Of a DNA stretch of 64,000 bases, positions 37,050 to 46,134 are shown in pieces; position 1 is the first letter of the stretch, and the number at the start of each line of letters is the position of its first letter. Both the position numbers and the translations under genes were made by a program. The notes under the pieces are model-generated. The model was given only the letters and a program-made list of their open reading frames with translations, was not told where the DNA came from and did no database searches. Source of the DNA: Acinetobacter calcoaceticus DSM 30006 = CIP 81.8 (lineage in GTDB: Bacteria; Pseudomonadota; Gammaproteobacteria; Pseudomonadales; Moraxellaceae); assembly GCF_000368965.1 (NCBI RefSeq), contig NZ_KB849778.1, positions 372,001 through 436,000 of the forward strand. Reading direction: 5' to 3'.

Positions 37050-38414
37050 ATGTCAACTACCGTCATTATTCTTGCTGCTGGCAAAGGAACGCGTATGCGT
37101 TCTCAGCTTCCTAAAGTATTACAACCTTTAGCTGGTCGCCCACTATTAGGGCATGTCATTCAAACAGCAAAACAATTACAAGCTAAAAATATTATTACGA
37201 TTTATGGTCATGGTGGTGACCGCGTACAACAAACATTTGCCCAAGAAAATATTGAGTGGGTTGAACAAGCTGAACAATTAGGTACAGGTCATGCAGTACA
37301 AATGACTTTACCCGTACTCCCAAAAGAAGGTGTTTCACTGATTTTATCAGGCGATGTACCATGCATTAATGCAAATACGCTGCAAAAATTATTAGATGCA
37401 TCGACCCAGACAGGAATTGGCTTAGTTACGCTCACTGTAGATGATGCAACAGGTTATGGCCGTATTGTGCGTCAAGATGGCAAAATTCAAGCCATTGTTG
37501 AACATAAAGATGCAAATGAAGCACAACGCCAAATTAAAGAATTTAATACAGGCATTTACTGTGTTAGCAACGCAAAACTTCATGAGTGGTTGCCTAAACT
37601 TTCAAATGAAAATGCACAGGGCGAATATTACTTAACCGACATCGTTGCAATGGCAATTGCAGATGGCTTAGAAGTTGCCTCTGTTGAACCAGAGCTTGCT
37701 TTTGAAGTTGAAGGTGTTAATGACCGCTTACAACTTGCAGCTTTAGAACGCCAGTTCCAGCAAGAACAAGTCAAAAAGCTCATGCAGCAAGGCGTAATGT
37801 TCTTTGATCCTGCACGTTTTGATTTACGTGGCTCTGTAAAAGTTGGACAAGACGTTCGTATTGACATCAATGTTATTATTGAAGGTGAATGCGAGCTTGG
37901 TGATTTTGTAGAAATCGGCGCTGGCTGTATTTTAAAGAACACCAAAATTGCAGCAGGCACTAAAGTTCAAGCCTATAGCGTTTTTGATGGCGCAGTTGTA
38001 GGCGAAAATGCTCAAATTGGACCATTTGCACGCTTACGCCCAGGGGCTAAATTGGCAAATGAAGTGCATATCGGCAACTTTGTTGAAGTTAAAAACACAT
38101 CGATTGGGCTAGGTAGTAAAGCTAACCATTTCACATACTTAGGTGATGCGGAAATCGGTGCTGAATCAAATATTGGGGCAGGTACTATTACTTGTAATTA
38201 CGACGGTGCAAATAAACACAAAACCACTATTGGCGATGCCGTTTTTATCGGTTCTAATAGCTCGCTGGTTGCTCCGGTGACCATTGGGAATGGCGCAACA
38301 GTTGGTGCGGGTTCTGTGATTACGAAAGATGTAGCCGAACAAAGTCTCTCCTTTGAACGTGCGCAACAAATTTCAAAAGCAAATTATCAACGTCCCCAAA
38401 AGGTTAAAAAATAA
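37050..38414 (+). CDS. glmU: Bifunctional UDP-N-acetylglucosamine pyrophosphorylase/GlcN-1-P acetyltransferase
   Basis: 454 residues. Residues 1-228 form the uridylyltransferase domain with [17 protein letters not shown], then GTGHAV, SGDVP and the EFNTGIY block. Residues 250-454 form the left-handed beta-helix acetyltransferase with imperfect hexapeptide repeats ([47 protein letters not shown]). Makes UDP-GlcNAc for peptidoglycan and LPS/LOS. Followed 12 bases later by glmS, its pathway partner. Confidence 0.97.
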   Translation: MSTTVIILAAGKGTRMRSQLPKVLQPLAGRPLLGHVIQTAKQLQAKNIITIYGHGGDRVQQTFAQENIEWVEQAEQLGTGHAVQMTLPVLPKEGVSLILSGDVPCINANTLQKLLDASTQTGIGLVTLTVDDATGYGRIVRQDGKIQAIVEHKDANEAQRQIKEFNTGIYCVSNAKLHEWLPKLSNENAQGEYYLTDIVAMAIADGLEVASVEPELAFEVEGVNDRLQLAALERQFQQEQVKKLMQQGVMFFDPARFDLRGSVKVGQDVRIDINVIIEGECELGDFVEIGAGCILKNTKIAAGTKVQAYSVFDGAVVGENAQIGPFARLRPGAKLANEVHIGNFVEVKNTSIGLGSKANHFTYLGDAEIGAESNIGAGTITCNYDGANKHKTTIGDAVFIGSNSSLVAPVTIGNGATVGAGSVITKDVAEQSLSFERAQQISKANYQRPQKVKK

Positions 38415-38426
38415 GAGGATTGAAGT

Positions 38427-40265
38427 ATGTGTGGTATCGTCGGAGGCGTTGCAGAGCGTTGTGTAACCGAGATTTTAATTGAAGGTTTAAAACGTCTTGA
38501 ATACCGTGGTTATGATTCTGCGGGTGTTGCTTTACTAAATAATCAACAGATTTTACGTGAGCGTCGTGTAGGTAAAGTCATCAATCTTGCAGATGCAGTT
38601 GCTGAACACCAACTTACAGGGGCTATCGGCATTGCGCATACACGTTGGGCGACCCATGGTAAACCAACTGAAAATAATGCTCACCCGCATATGTCTGGTA
38701 AGGTTGCTGTCGTACATAACGGTATCATTGAGAACTATCAAGAGCTAAAAGACGACCTACAAGCTTTAGGTTATGTTTTTACTTCTCAAACAGATACTGA
38801 AGTTGTTGCACACTTAGTTGCTGAAGCCCTAAAAAGCACAGATAGCCTTTTAGACGCTGTTGAAGCTGTTGTACCACAGCTTAAAGGTGCTTACGCACTA
38901 GGTATTATCCATAGCGATTATCCAGATGAACTCATTACTGTACGTGAAGGTTCACCTTTAGTGATTGGCGTAGGTATTGGTGAAAACTTTATCAGTTCAG
39001 ACCAACTTGCACTTTTACCTGTGACTAACCGCTTTATGTACCTAGAAGAAGGTGATATTGCGCGTCTTACACGTACTTCAATTGAAGTATTTGCAAACGG
39101 TGAACGCGTTGAACGTCCAGTGAGAGAGCTTGATGCAACTGTAAGCAGCGCATCAAAAGGCGAATACAAACACTACATGCTCAAAGAAATTTATGAGCAG
39201 CCAGAAGCAATCAAGCAAACGATTTCTCAAGCACTTGATGGCAATAGCTTACGTGATGATTTCTTGAAAAATGCTGAAGCAGATTTTAATAAAATTCAAA
39301 GCGTACAAATCATCGCTTGTGGTACAAGTTACCACTCAGGAATGATTGCGAAATATTGGTTTGAACAACTCATTGGTGTGCCTTGCCAAGTTGAAATCGC
39401 GAGTGAATTCCGCTATCGCACACCTGTAATTGTTGAAAATACACTTTATATTTGTATTTCACAGTCAGGTGAAACAGCCGATACATTAGCGGCGCTACGC
39501 GAAACTCAAAAACGTGCTAAAGCAAACAATATCGACATTCAGACTTTAACCATCTGTAACGTTGCTACGTCTTCAATGGTTCGTGAAACTGATCATCACT
39601 TATTGACTCTTGCTGGTCCTGAGATTGGTGTTGCTTCAACTAAAGCGTTCACGACTCAGCTCGCTGCGCTTATGTTGTTAATCTTGAAAATTGGTCAAGT
39701 GAAACAACGTATTAGCCCTGCTCTGCTTGAAGAAATTACGCGTGAGCTATGGCACAGCCCGAAAGTTATTCTTGATACGCTTAAACATGATCCAGAAATT
39801 TTGCGTTTGTCTGAATTATTCGTTGAAAAAAATCACTGCTTATTCTTAGGCCGTGGTACGAATTATCCAATCGCATTAGAAGGCGCATTAAAGCTAAAAG
39901 AAATTTCATATATTCATGCAGAAGGCTATGCAGCTGGTGAGTTAAAACACGGTCCATTAGCACTCGTTGATAATGAAATGCCAATCGTGATTCTTGCTCC
40001 ACATGATGAAATGCTTGATAAGCTAAAATCAAATATGGAAGAAGTTCAGGCACGTGGTGGTGAGTTATTTGTTTTCGCTGATGAAAATAGCGGAATCAAT
40101 GAAAAAGACCGTCAGCACGTTGTGCATATTCCAGCAGTAAACGAATGGCTAGCTCCAATTGTTTATAGCGTACCAGTTCAGCTATTGTCTTATCACGTTG
40201 CTGTATTACGTGGTACAGACGTTGACCAGCCACGTAACTTGGCGAAGTCAGTAACTGTAGAGTAA
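38427..40265 (+). CDS. glmS: Glutamine-fructose-6-phosphate aminotransferase
   Basis: 612 residues. After Met removal Cys2 (CGIVGGV) is the glutaminase nucleophile; HTRWATHGKPTENNAHPH follows. Two SIS sugar-isomerase domains lie at about 285-430 and 455-600 (CGTSYHSG, SQSGETADT, GRGTNYPIALEGALKLKE). The C-terminus PRNLAKSVTVE is the standard GlmS end that also contains the attTn7 recognition region; I see no Tn7 end downstream. It makes glucosamine-6-phosphate, the first amino-sugar step. No glmS ribozyme is expected or seen. Confidence 0.97.
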   Translation: MCGIVGGVAERCVTEILIEGLKRLEYRGYDSAGVALLNNQQILRERRVGKVINLADAVAEHQLTGAIGIAHTRWATHGKPTENNAHPHMSGKVAVVHNGIIENYQELKDDLQALGYVFTSQTDTEVVAHLVAEALKSTDSLLDAVEAVVPQLKGAYALGIIHSDYPDELITVREGSPLVIGVGIGENFISSDQLALLPVTNRFMYLEEGDIARLTRTSIEVFANGERVERPVRELDATVSSASKGEYKHYMLKEIYEQPEAIKQTISQALDGNSLRDDFLKNAEADFNKIQSVQIIACGTSYHSGMIAKYWFEQLIGVPCQVEIASEFRYRTPVIVENTLYICISQSGETADTLAALRETQKRAKANNIDIQTLTICNVATSSMVRETDHHLLTLAGPEIGVASTKAFTTQLAALMLLILKIGQVKQRISPALLEEITRELWHSPKVILDTLKHDPEILRLSELFVEKNHCLFLGRGTNYPIALEGALKLKEISYIHAEGYAAGELKHGPLALVDNEMPIVILAPHDEMLDKLKSNMEEVQARGGELFVFADENSGINEKDRQHVVHIPAVNEWLAPIVYSVPVQLLSYHVAVLRGTDVDQPRNLAKSVTVE

Positions 40266-40316
40266 TTCAAAAAAGATCATTATTAAGGCATCCCCTGCTT
40301 TAATAACTGATTGATT

Positions 40317-40348
40317 AAGCCCGATATGTGTAAGTGCATATCGGGCTT
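40317..40348 (+). terminator. Terminator of glmU-glmS
   Basis: 12-bp stem AAGCCCGATATG/CATATCGGGCTT with an eight-base loop, followed by T6. Confidence 0.9.
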
Positions 40349-40503
40349 TTTTATTGCGTTCATACGGCTACACAGCCCCTTTCCCGTGAAAGAAAATAGA
40401 GAACACTTCCCTAGGGCCCTGTGTCACAACGGACTTTTTACTTTTGCGCTGATTTAAAGTTTGAGAGATCATTGCGACACAGAGATAAAGGAGCTAAGCG
40501 AAC

Positions 40504-40788
40504 TTAGCCCATTTCAGTTTTGTCGCAGCGTCGAATGATGCCGAACAAGTTAGGGGCAAAGTCCTGTGGGAGATCAGGACTTTGCAAACTGGTGTGTTTT
40601 AAACGTTGTACGGTTTGAGGCGAATACATCTGTGCAAGCTGTTGGCAAACACAATTGCAACTGGCTTGCATGTGTTCACCTGACAAACAAATTCTTTTAA
40701 ATTCCTGCTGAGCATTCGCATCATCATTTGTAATACTGTAAGCACCGATCACAAGGTTTAAAACTAATATAAATTTATGAAGTTTCAT
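40504..40788 (-). CDS. Small secreted cysteine-containing protein
   Basis: 94 residues. A signal peptide (about 1-27, ending DDANA-Q) is followed by a 68-residue mature part with CLSGEHMQASCNCVCQQLAQMY and a final Cys near the C-terminus, so two disulfides are possible. No family recognised. It starts with an ATG after an AT-rich leader. A small hairpin (40493-40508) overlaps the stop and may end transcription. It lies in the accessory stretch between glmS and murI. Confidence 0.6.
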   Translation of the reverse strand: MKLHKFILVLNLVIGAYSITNDDANAQQEFKRICLSGEHMQASCNCVCQQLAQMYSPQTVQRLKHTSLQSPDLPQDFAPNLFGIIRRCDKTEMG

Positions 40789-41000
40789 ATTATTCTCATG
40801 ATTATTTATATCTTTAAATAAAATAAAAATATGATTATCCTAAATATTAAAATAATTTTTTAAATAATAATTAACCCTCCCACAAACATAGAAAAATAAA
40901 ATAATTAAAATTTTAAAATAAAAATAATTTATAAATTTAAAAAATCAGGTCGCAAAAAACCTAAATTTTAAATAAATAAAATAATTAAATAAGAGAGAAA
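40789..41000. other. Extremely AT-rich spacer
   Basis: About 210 bases made mostly of A and T with many TAAA/AATT runs; no gene. It ends abruptly at the GC-rich element starting near 41001, a sharp composition change. Confidence 0.6.
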
Positions 41001-41275
41001 ATGAGTTTGAATAGTGGCATAGCCAACTCCTTAAAAATGGAGTCCTACCACCAGATCACCGCGAATTAATTTATGGTGGTAGAACGAAAGAGGGTTGACA
41101 GACTGGTGCCCATAGAGACCAGCACGCACGGGGCGTCCCCCTTCCGTCCTACCGCAAAGAAAGGGGACGCAAGGGTCTAACGACTTATAGTAGAACTATA
41201 ATCCGCTATGGGGACTTACGGTCTGTCAAAACCGTCTGGCAATGTAGGCCAGCAACGAGATAATAATCGGTATAA
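41001..41275. ncRNA. Candidate structured RNA of unknown family (or decayed gene)
   Basis: A GC-rich island in AT-rich DNA. Pairings found by eye: ACTCC/GGAGT (41026-41030, 41039-41043); CTACCACC/GGTGGTAG (41045-41052, 41075-41082); TTGACAGAC/GTCTGTCAA (41095-41103, 41221-41229), closing a large multibranch region; CTGGT/ACCAG (41103-41107, 41118-41122); GCGTCCCC/GGGGACGC (41133-41140, 41163-41170); TTATAGT/ACTATAA (41185-41191, 41195-41201); CTGGC/GCCAG (41236-41240, 41248-41252). A T8 run (41289-41296) follows on the plus strand. The frame from 41001 (MSLNSGIANSLKMESYH...) has an AAGAGAG site but three in-frame stops, so a decayed gene is the alternative. Strand is not certain. It is not RNase P, tmRNA, 6S or SRP RNA as I know them. 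Confidence 0.45.
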
Positions 41276-41534
41276 TAAAGAACGTCAATTTTTTTTAATA
41301 AAAAAGTTTAAATATAATAATTTTATTAATATTTAGATAATGTTATTCTCTTTATTGTATTCATGGCTTTTAATTAAATTTAAAATATAAACTTGAGTTA
41401 TATACATTCGGTTAATAAAATAGTTTAATCGTTAATTCTAATTTAATAGTTTATATAAATATATAAGATAAAAAGAGCTAGGCATAAAGACATCTTATAG
41501 AAAGCCCCGACTCCATAAGTCGATAAGCGAACAC

Positions 41535-41613
41535 CTCTTACCCTCTTTTCGAACGCTTATTTTTCTACAGCTTTTACGGGTAAATGTTTTCCTAATAAAG
41601 AAAAAGTAACATC
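41535..41613 (-). pseudogene. Remnant of a murI 3' end
   Basis: 79 bases match 43119-43197 (the terminator arm plus the last 18 or so murI codons) at 70 of 79 positions by hand count, same orientation, with the stop codon kept at 41557-41559. The match starts exactly at the right arm of the terminator hairpin. It stops abruptly after AACATC. Confidence 0.85.
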
Positions 41614-41642
41614 AATACGTTGTACAGATTTAAAAGTATATT

Positions 41643-41676
41643 GGGCTTTTTATTGTGCTCATAAAGCTCTAAAGCA
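41643..41676 (+). repeat. Partial copy of the glmS downstream region
   Basis: GGGCTTTTT-ATTG..TCATA..GCT..AGC resembles 40343-40376, the T-run and sequence just past the glmS terminator, at about 26 of 34 positions. It lies directly after the murI remnant, in the order expected if a second glmS-murI interval had been joined in tandem. Confidence 0.5.
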
Positions 41677-41863
41677 TAGTTTCTGGCTTTTATTAAGATA
41701 TTCTAATAAATATATCTAAATCAATATCTTATATACAAAAACCAACAAAAACACTCGGATTTATAGATATGAAATTATGGTATAAATCACGCTTCGAAAT
41801 TTACTTGATAACTATTAATTTCGACTATTACAAAAACTTTCTAATTATAAGGAGTGACTTATC

Positions 41864-43078
41864 ATGGCTAATGGATTCCCAGAAGGAAACTTTAGAATCA
41901 TTAACAAAGAAACAGGTGCATGTATTTCAAGTCTGTATGGTGGCCAGACACATGGCTTACAAGATGCTGTAACTGCACGTGGTGAAACGGGTGTCTTACC
42001 TTACTCTCATACAAATGACCGTGAATTTACGGTACATGACAAGGTTAAAAACATAGAAGAAGAGCTTTGGTATTTTGACAGTCACGCAGACGGCTGGGGT
42101 CGTAGAGTGAATATGCTTTATAACAAAGTGACTGATATTCGCTCTAGTTGGGCTCTCGGTGCTCGTGTTGAAACAGATGCGATTGCATATAAATTATTAT
42201 ATAAAGATTTAGAAAATTTCCTTAATCTTTTACCAAAGCAAGATGAAGAAACACTCGCCCACTTAAAAACCAGTGATTGTCTTGATATTGTTGGTTTATT
42301 AGAGACATTTATTCATAGTAACGGCGAAGAAAATATTAAATCCGAACTTGTTGGTAAACTTGATGAGACTAAGCTGAACGAATATTTAAATGCCGTACTC
42401 GCTCATGAGTCAATTCGTCGTATTGAGCAAAAGTTCCATGAATATGCTTCCTCTCCTTGGCTCTTTTTAAATATTCCTGAACTTAAAGGTTTGTCTGAAA
42501 ATCCTTTCGCTCAGCATAACGAACAACTCTATAAAATTATTCTTGCCGCTGTGCAATTAGATGTCTTGGATCAAAAAGATTGGACTACAAGGTCAGAGTT
42601 CCGATTGCATTTACGCCATGACAATATCGATGCTCTTCTAAAAAATATGAAGAAAGAGAGCATGATGGAACTTCATGTAAAAGCATATAAAGAATATGAA
42701 AATACTCAAGACCTTAAAAAAGAAGCCGTAAAAGTCCTTCTAGAGCTTAGAAAAACGCTAGATTTACATACGAATGAAAAAAATATGGATACGGTCAAAA
42801 AGATTTTAAAGGTAAGCTTAAAATCAAATGAGTCTTTTGAACAACTGCAAACAGCGTTAAACAGTACCAATGGTAAAGAATTAAAACCAGTTAATTGGCA
42901 CAGTGGCGATGTTTTCTTGCAAGGCGCGGGTCGCCAGTACCAAACTAAATGGGCATTTGAAGATGGTTATATCTTTGTAGAAGGCCAACCAGATGCTGTA
43001 CTAACACATCTCTGGGGTTCATCTGTAGGTATTAGTCAACGATCTAATGACCCAAAACAGCGCTGGGAATTGAAATAA
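41864..43078 (+). CDS. Orphan hypothetical protein next to murI
   Basis: 404 residues, ATG preceded by AAGGAG at good spacing. No signal or membrane segment, and no family I recognise. The N-terminus (about 5-100: GNFRIINKETGACISS...EELWYFD...) and the C-terminus (about 340-404: GDVFLQGAG...QRWELK) are Trp/Gly-rich beta segments; QRWEL resembles the QxW motif of ricin-type lectin repeats, so a beta-trefoil split around a central helical domain (about 105-330) is possible. The middle is charged and all-helical. It is bracketed by duplicated murI 3' ends and is probably acquired cargo. Confidence 0.6.
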   Translation: MANGFPEGNFRIINKETGACISSLYGGQTHGLQDAVTARGETGVLPYSHTNDREFTVHDKVKNIEEELWYFDSHADGWGRRVNMLYNKVTDIRSSWALGARVETDAIAYKLLYKDLENFLNLLPKQDEETLAHLKTSDCLDIVGLLETFIHSNGEENIKSELVGKLDETKLNEYLNAVLAHESIRRIEQKFHEYASSPWLFLNIPELKGLSENPFAQHNEQLYKIILAAVQLDVLDQKDWTTRSEFRLHLRHDNIDALLKNMKKESMMELHVKAYKEYENTQDLKKEAVKVLLELRKTLDLHTNEKNMDTVKKILKVSLKSNESFEQLQTALNSTNGKELKPVNWHSGDVFLQGAGRQYQTKWAFEDGYIFVEGQPDAVLTHLWGSSVGISQRSNDPKQRWELK

Positions 43079-43099
43079 GCTTAATTTGAACTAGTACAT

Positions 43100-43131
43100 A
43101 AGATGGTAAGAGAAAATGCTCTTACCATCTT
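43100..43131. terminator. Terminator between the orphan gene and murI
   Basis: Perfect 13-bp stem AAGATGGTAAGAG/CTCTTACCATCTT with a six-base loop between convergent genes. Its right arm is part of the sequence duplicated at 41535. Confidence 0.82.
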
Positions 43132-43140
43132 TTCGAGAGC

Positions 43141-43941
43141 TTATTTTCCTACAGCTTTTACTGGTAAATGCGTACCTAACAAAGAAAAAGTAACATCCGC
43201 AACTTCCAACGGGTCTGAACTGGTCCAAATAATATGATTCCCTTCATTTGAGCTTTCAGAACTTAAATGATATCTCTTTAACTGGCGGATTAAATGCGCT
43301 GTAACTGCTTCTGAAGGCTCAAGAATTTGTATATCACGACCTACAATTTCCTGAATAATGTTTGAGACAAATGGATAGTGTGTGCATCCTAAAATAATCG
43401 TATCGACTTTTTGCTCGACCAGCGGCGCCAAAATATTTTTTAAATAATCTTTAACTTCCGCTGTATGTGCTTTACCCGTTTCAATTTTTTCGGCTAAACC
43501 AATACAAGGTACTAAAGACACTTTAATATCTTGCGCATACGTTTCAATTAAACTTTTTAAGTTTTTGCCCTTTACCGTAGTTGCAGTTGCCAAGACAGCA
43601 ATATGCTTGCTCATGGTTATTGCCACCGCAGGTTTTACCGCGGGTTCTATGGCAATTAGTGGCACATTAATTTGCGCTCTAATTGTTTCAATCGCTACAG
43701 CCGTCATGGTGTTACAAGCAATCACGATCGCTTTGCATTTACCCTGAGCAACTAGATTTGAAATTAGATGCGTGGTTCGTGAAACAATCCAGTCGCTTTC
43801 TTTGTCTCCATACGGGACATACTTCGAGTCAGCGAAATAGATAATGTCTTCATTCGGAAGTGCCTGCCGAATGTACTTAAATAGAGACAGCCCGCCTAAA
43901 CCAGAATCAATCATTCCAATCGGGTTATTCTTCTGGTTCAT
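43141..43941 (-). CDS. murI: Glutamate racemase
   Basis: 266 residues. Interconverts L- and D-glutamate for peptidoglycan. The N-terminal GMIDSGLGGLSL and ADSKYVPYG blocks and the two catalytic cysteines Cys76 (IACNTMTA) and Cys186 (LGCTHYPF) are present. The frame is intact. Its 3' end exists in a second, decayed copy 1.58 kb away (41535-41613). Next upstream on the same strand is a DUF885 gene about 115 bases away. Confidence 0.95.
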   Translation of the reverse strand: MNQKNNPIGMIDSGLGGLSLFKYIRQALPNEDIIYFADSKYVPYGDKESDWIVSRTTHLISNLVAQGKCKAIVIACNTMTAVAIETIRAQINVPLIAIEPAVKPAVAITMSKHIAVLATATTVKGKNLKSLIETYAQDIKVSLVPCIGLAEKIETGKAHTAEVKDYLKNILAPLVEQKVDTIILGCTHYPFVSNIIQEIVGRDIQILEPSEAVTAHLIRQLKRYHLSSESSNEGNHIIWTSSDPLEVADVTFSLLGTHLPVKAVGK

Positions 43942-44056
43942 TATTTTTCCAATTTAAAATTCTAAAAGAAACTATATTTTTCATTATTATATTCTGTTTT
44001 CTATCTGTTTTTAAATCAGGCCCAACGAGGACCTGACCTAAATTTTGAATTTTATT

Positions 44057-45883
44057 TTAAGCTGCCGCTTTTTGTTCCTTAATCCAATTTTTAATACGTG
44101 CATCCAATATATTTAAAGGCAATGTTCCTGCATTTAAAATCATGTCATGGAATGCTTTGATATCAAAACGATCTCCGAGCTCATGTTTAGCTAACTCTCG
44201 TAACTCTAAAATTTTTAGTTGCCCCATCTTGTATGCCAATGCTTGGGCAGGAACAGCAATATATCGATCTGTCTCTGCCTGAATATCTGGTTCATCTAAA
44301 GCAGAATGATCTCTCATGAAATCAATCATTTGCTGACGGGTCCATTTTTTATAATGTACACCTGTGTCAACCACTAACCGACAAGCACGGAACAACTCAC
44401 TCGATAATCTTCCATAGTCTGAAAGTGGGTCTTTATAGAAACCAACATCTTTACCCAGTTGCTCTGCGTAAAGTGCCCATCCTTCAATATAAGCTGTGTG
44501 GTTAGGCTGCTTGCGGAACATTGGCAAATTTGGCAAGTTTTGAGCTATATCAATCTGCATATGATGCCCAGGAATAGCCTCATGGTAAGCAGTCGCTTCC
44601 ATTGATATTTTTGAACGTTCAGAGAAGTCCCCTGTATTCACATACACTTGTCCAGGTCGTGAACCATCAGGTGTTCCTTGGTGATACTCCGCACCTGCCG
44701 CTTCCTTTTCTCGATATTGCTCTACAGGCAGAACTTCGACTTTATTTTTGGGTAATAAACCAAACAGCTTCGGCAACTCTGGTTGCATTTGGACAATATA
44801 TCCCCGATAAATCTCTAAAATTTCTTCACGAGATTTTGGGAAAACAGCGGGATTTGTTTTTAAGGACTGTTGGAAACTTTTTAAGTCGCTGAAACCTTGT
44901 GCTTTGGCAATTTTAAGCATTTCAGCTTCAATACGAGCAACTTCTTTTAATCCGAGCTGATGAATAGTTTCAGGGCTTTCCAAGGTTGTCGTATTGTTTT
45001 CTACATAAAAGCGATAGAGCTCGTCACCTTTTGGCAAGCTCCATATACCCTCGTGTTGTCGTCCATAGGGTAAGTAATCTTTCTGAATAAACGTGCCAAG
45101 TTTTTGATAGGCAGGCCGAACATTCTGATCTATGGCCTGTAGTATTTCACGGCTTAAGCGCTCTTGTTCTGCTTTCGGAATATTATTTGGAAATTGCTTT
45201 AATGGAGAAGCAAAAACACTGTCCTTTCCTGCTGGAGTTGCAATGCTATCAATCTGCTTTGCCACCTTTTCAATTAAATATTTCGGTGGTATCAAGCCAT
45301 CTTTTTGCCCTTGTTTTGCTAACTGAATACCTTGATCAAGAATAAGAGGGATTTGTTTTAAACGAGCAATATAGTCTTGATATTGCTTCGCATTATCAAA
45401 GGGAATCGAACTAATAAACCCCGGAAATTGTAAATGTAACCCCCACATTTGATTGAAAGGCATCTCATAGAGTTTCAAATCATAACTTTTAAGTGTCTCT
45501 TTCAACTGATAAATCATTAAATCTTTATTTAATTGATCAGTTGCTGAAAACCCTGTGCTATCAATTGCTTCAAAACGTTTTAAAAAATTTTGAGTACTTT
45601 TTTTATCTTTCTCGATCTGATTTTTTGAAAGCTCAGTCCATCGATTGTTGTAGCGTAAATCGCCTAAAGTAGTGGCAGTTTCAGGATTATTTTTTAAAGT
45701 GTATTCCCATTGCTCTTGTAAAAGCTGGTTTAAAGCTTTCACCCGAACAGAGACACCACTGTTTTGTTTAGATTGTGATTTTTCGATGGTATTTGTATTA
45801 GTTTCGGGGGTTGCAGCATCAGAAGAATGAGACATCCAAAATAAAACACTGATACAAGCAAAATGTAAGGTTCTGTTTTTCAT
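44057..45883 (-). CDS. DUF885 family exported metallopeptidase-like protein
   Basis: 608 residues. A signal peptide (about 1-23) ends in SDA-A. Residues 45-600 are the DUF885 fold, which resembles M32-like/thermolysin-type helical peptidases. The zinc motif HEAIPGHH lies near residue 430, with a downstream Glu in YIEGWALYAEQLG as third ligand. Probably periplasmic and active on peptides; the substrate is unknown. AT-rich 250-base leader upstream. Confidence 0.85.
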   Translation of the reverse strand: MKNRTLHFACISVLFWMSHSSDAATPETNTNTIEKSQSKQNSGVSVRVKALNQLLQEQWEYTLKNNPETATTLGDLRYNNRWTELSKNQIEKDKKSTQNFLKRFEAIDSTGFSATDQLNKDLMIYQLKETLKSYDLKLYEMPFNQMWGLHLQFPGFISSIPFDNAKQYQDYIARLKQIPLILDQGIQLAKQGQKDGLIPPKYLIEKVAKQIDSIATPAGKDSVFASPLKQFPNNIPKAEQERLSREILQAIDQNVRPAYQKLGTFIQKDYLPYGRQHEGIWSLPKGDELYRFYVENNTTTLESPETIHQLGLKEVARIEAEMLKIAKAQGFSDLKSFQQSLKTNPAVFPKSREEILEIYRGYIVQMQPELPKLFGLLPKNKVEVLPVEQYREKEAAGAEYHQGTPDGSRPGQVYVNTGDFSERSKISMEATAYHEAIPGHHMQIDIAQNLPNLPMFRKQPNHTAYIEGWALYAEQLGKDVGFYKDPLSDYGRLSSELFRACRLVVDTGVHYKKWTRQQMIDFMRDHSALDEPDIQAETDRYIAVPAQALAYKMGQLKILELRELAKHELGDRFDIKAFHDMILNAGTLPLNILDARIKNWIKEQKAAA

Positions 45884-46075
45884 TTAATTATCCAGAAATA
45901 TTTAACGAAGGTTAAAATAAAGACAAAACAAATTACGTGCCAAGCAGCATATAAAATAGTGTAAAAATCGAGTATTTTTTAACTCAATGATTTTATAAAT
46001 TAATTTTCTTTCTAATTAAATTATTTATAGTTGCTATCTATATTCCGTAGCTGACTTTAATGGTTCAGAAACTTA

Positions 46076-46110
46076 AAAAAGTGCACATGAGCGATCTCAG
46101 TGCACTTTTT
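46076..46110 (-). terminator. Terminator of the hut operon
   Basis: AAAAAGTGCAC pairs with GTGCACTTTTT, with an inner TGAG/CTCA stem and CGAT loop; 25 bases beyond the hutG stop on the minus strand. Confidence 0.88.
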
Positions 46111-46134
46111 AATTTCTACATTAAAAATTGGTTC

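Larger units (their letters stand above)
41276..41863. other. Accessory spacer with gene remnants
   Basis: AT-rich, no intact gene. It holds the murI-end remnant (41535-41613) and a partial copy of the sequence that follows glmS (41643-41676). A 68-codon frame at 41769 is a shadow of the real gene start at 41864. Confidence 0.6.

Noticed and set aside
40266..40500. Tn7-type insertion at attTn7 downstream of glmS
   Set aside because: The glmS end is intact, but no Tn7 terminal repeat, transposition gene or target duplication is visible.
41001..41275. Retron, RNase P, tmRNA or 6S identity for the structured element
   Set aside because: No reverse transcriptase nearby and none of the conserved core sequences of these RNAs.
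41769..41972. 68-codon frame overlapping the 404-residue orphan
   Set aside because: Out of frame with a well-supported gene that has its own AAGGAG site.
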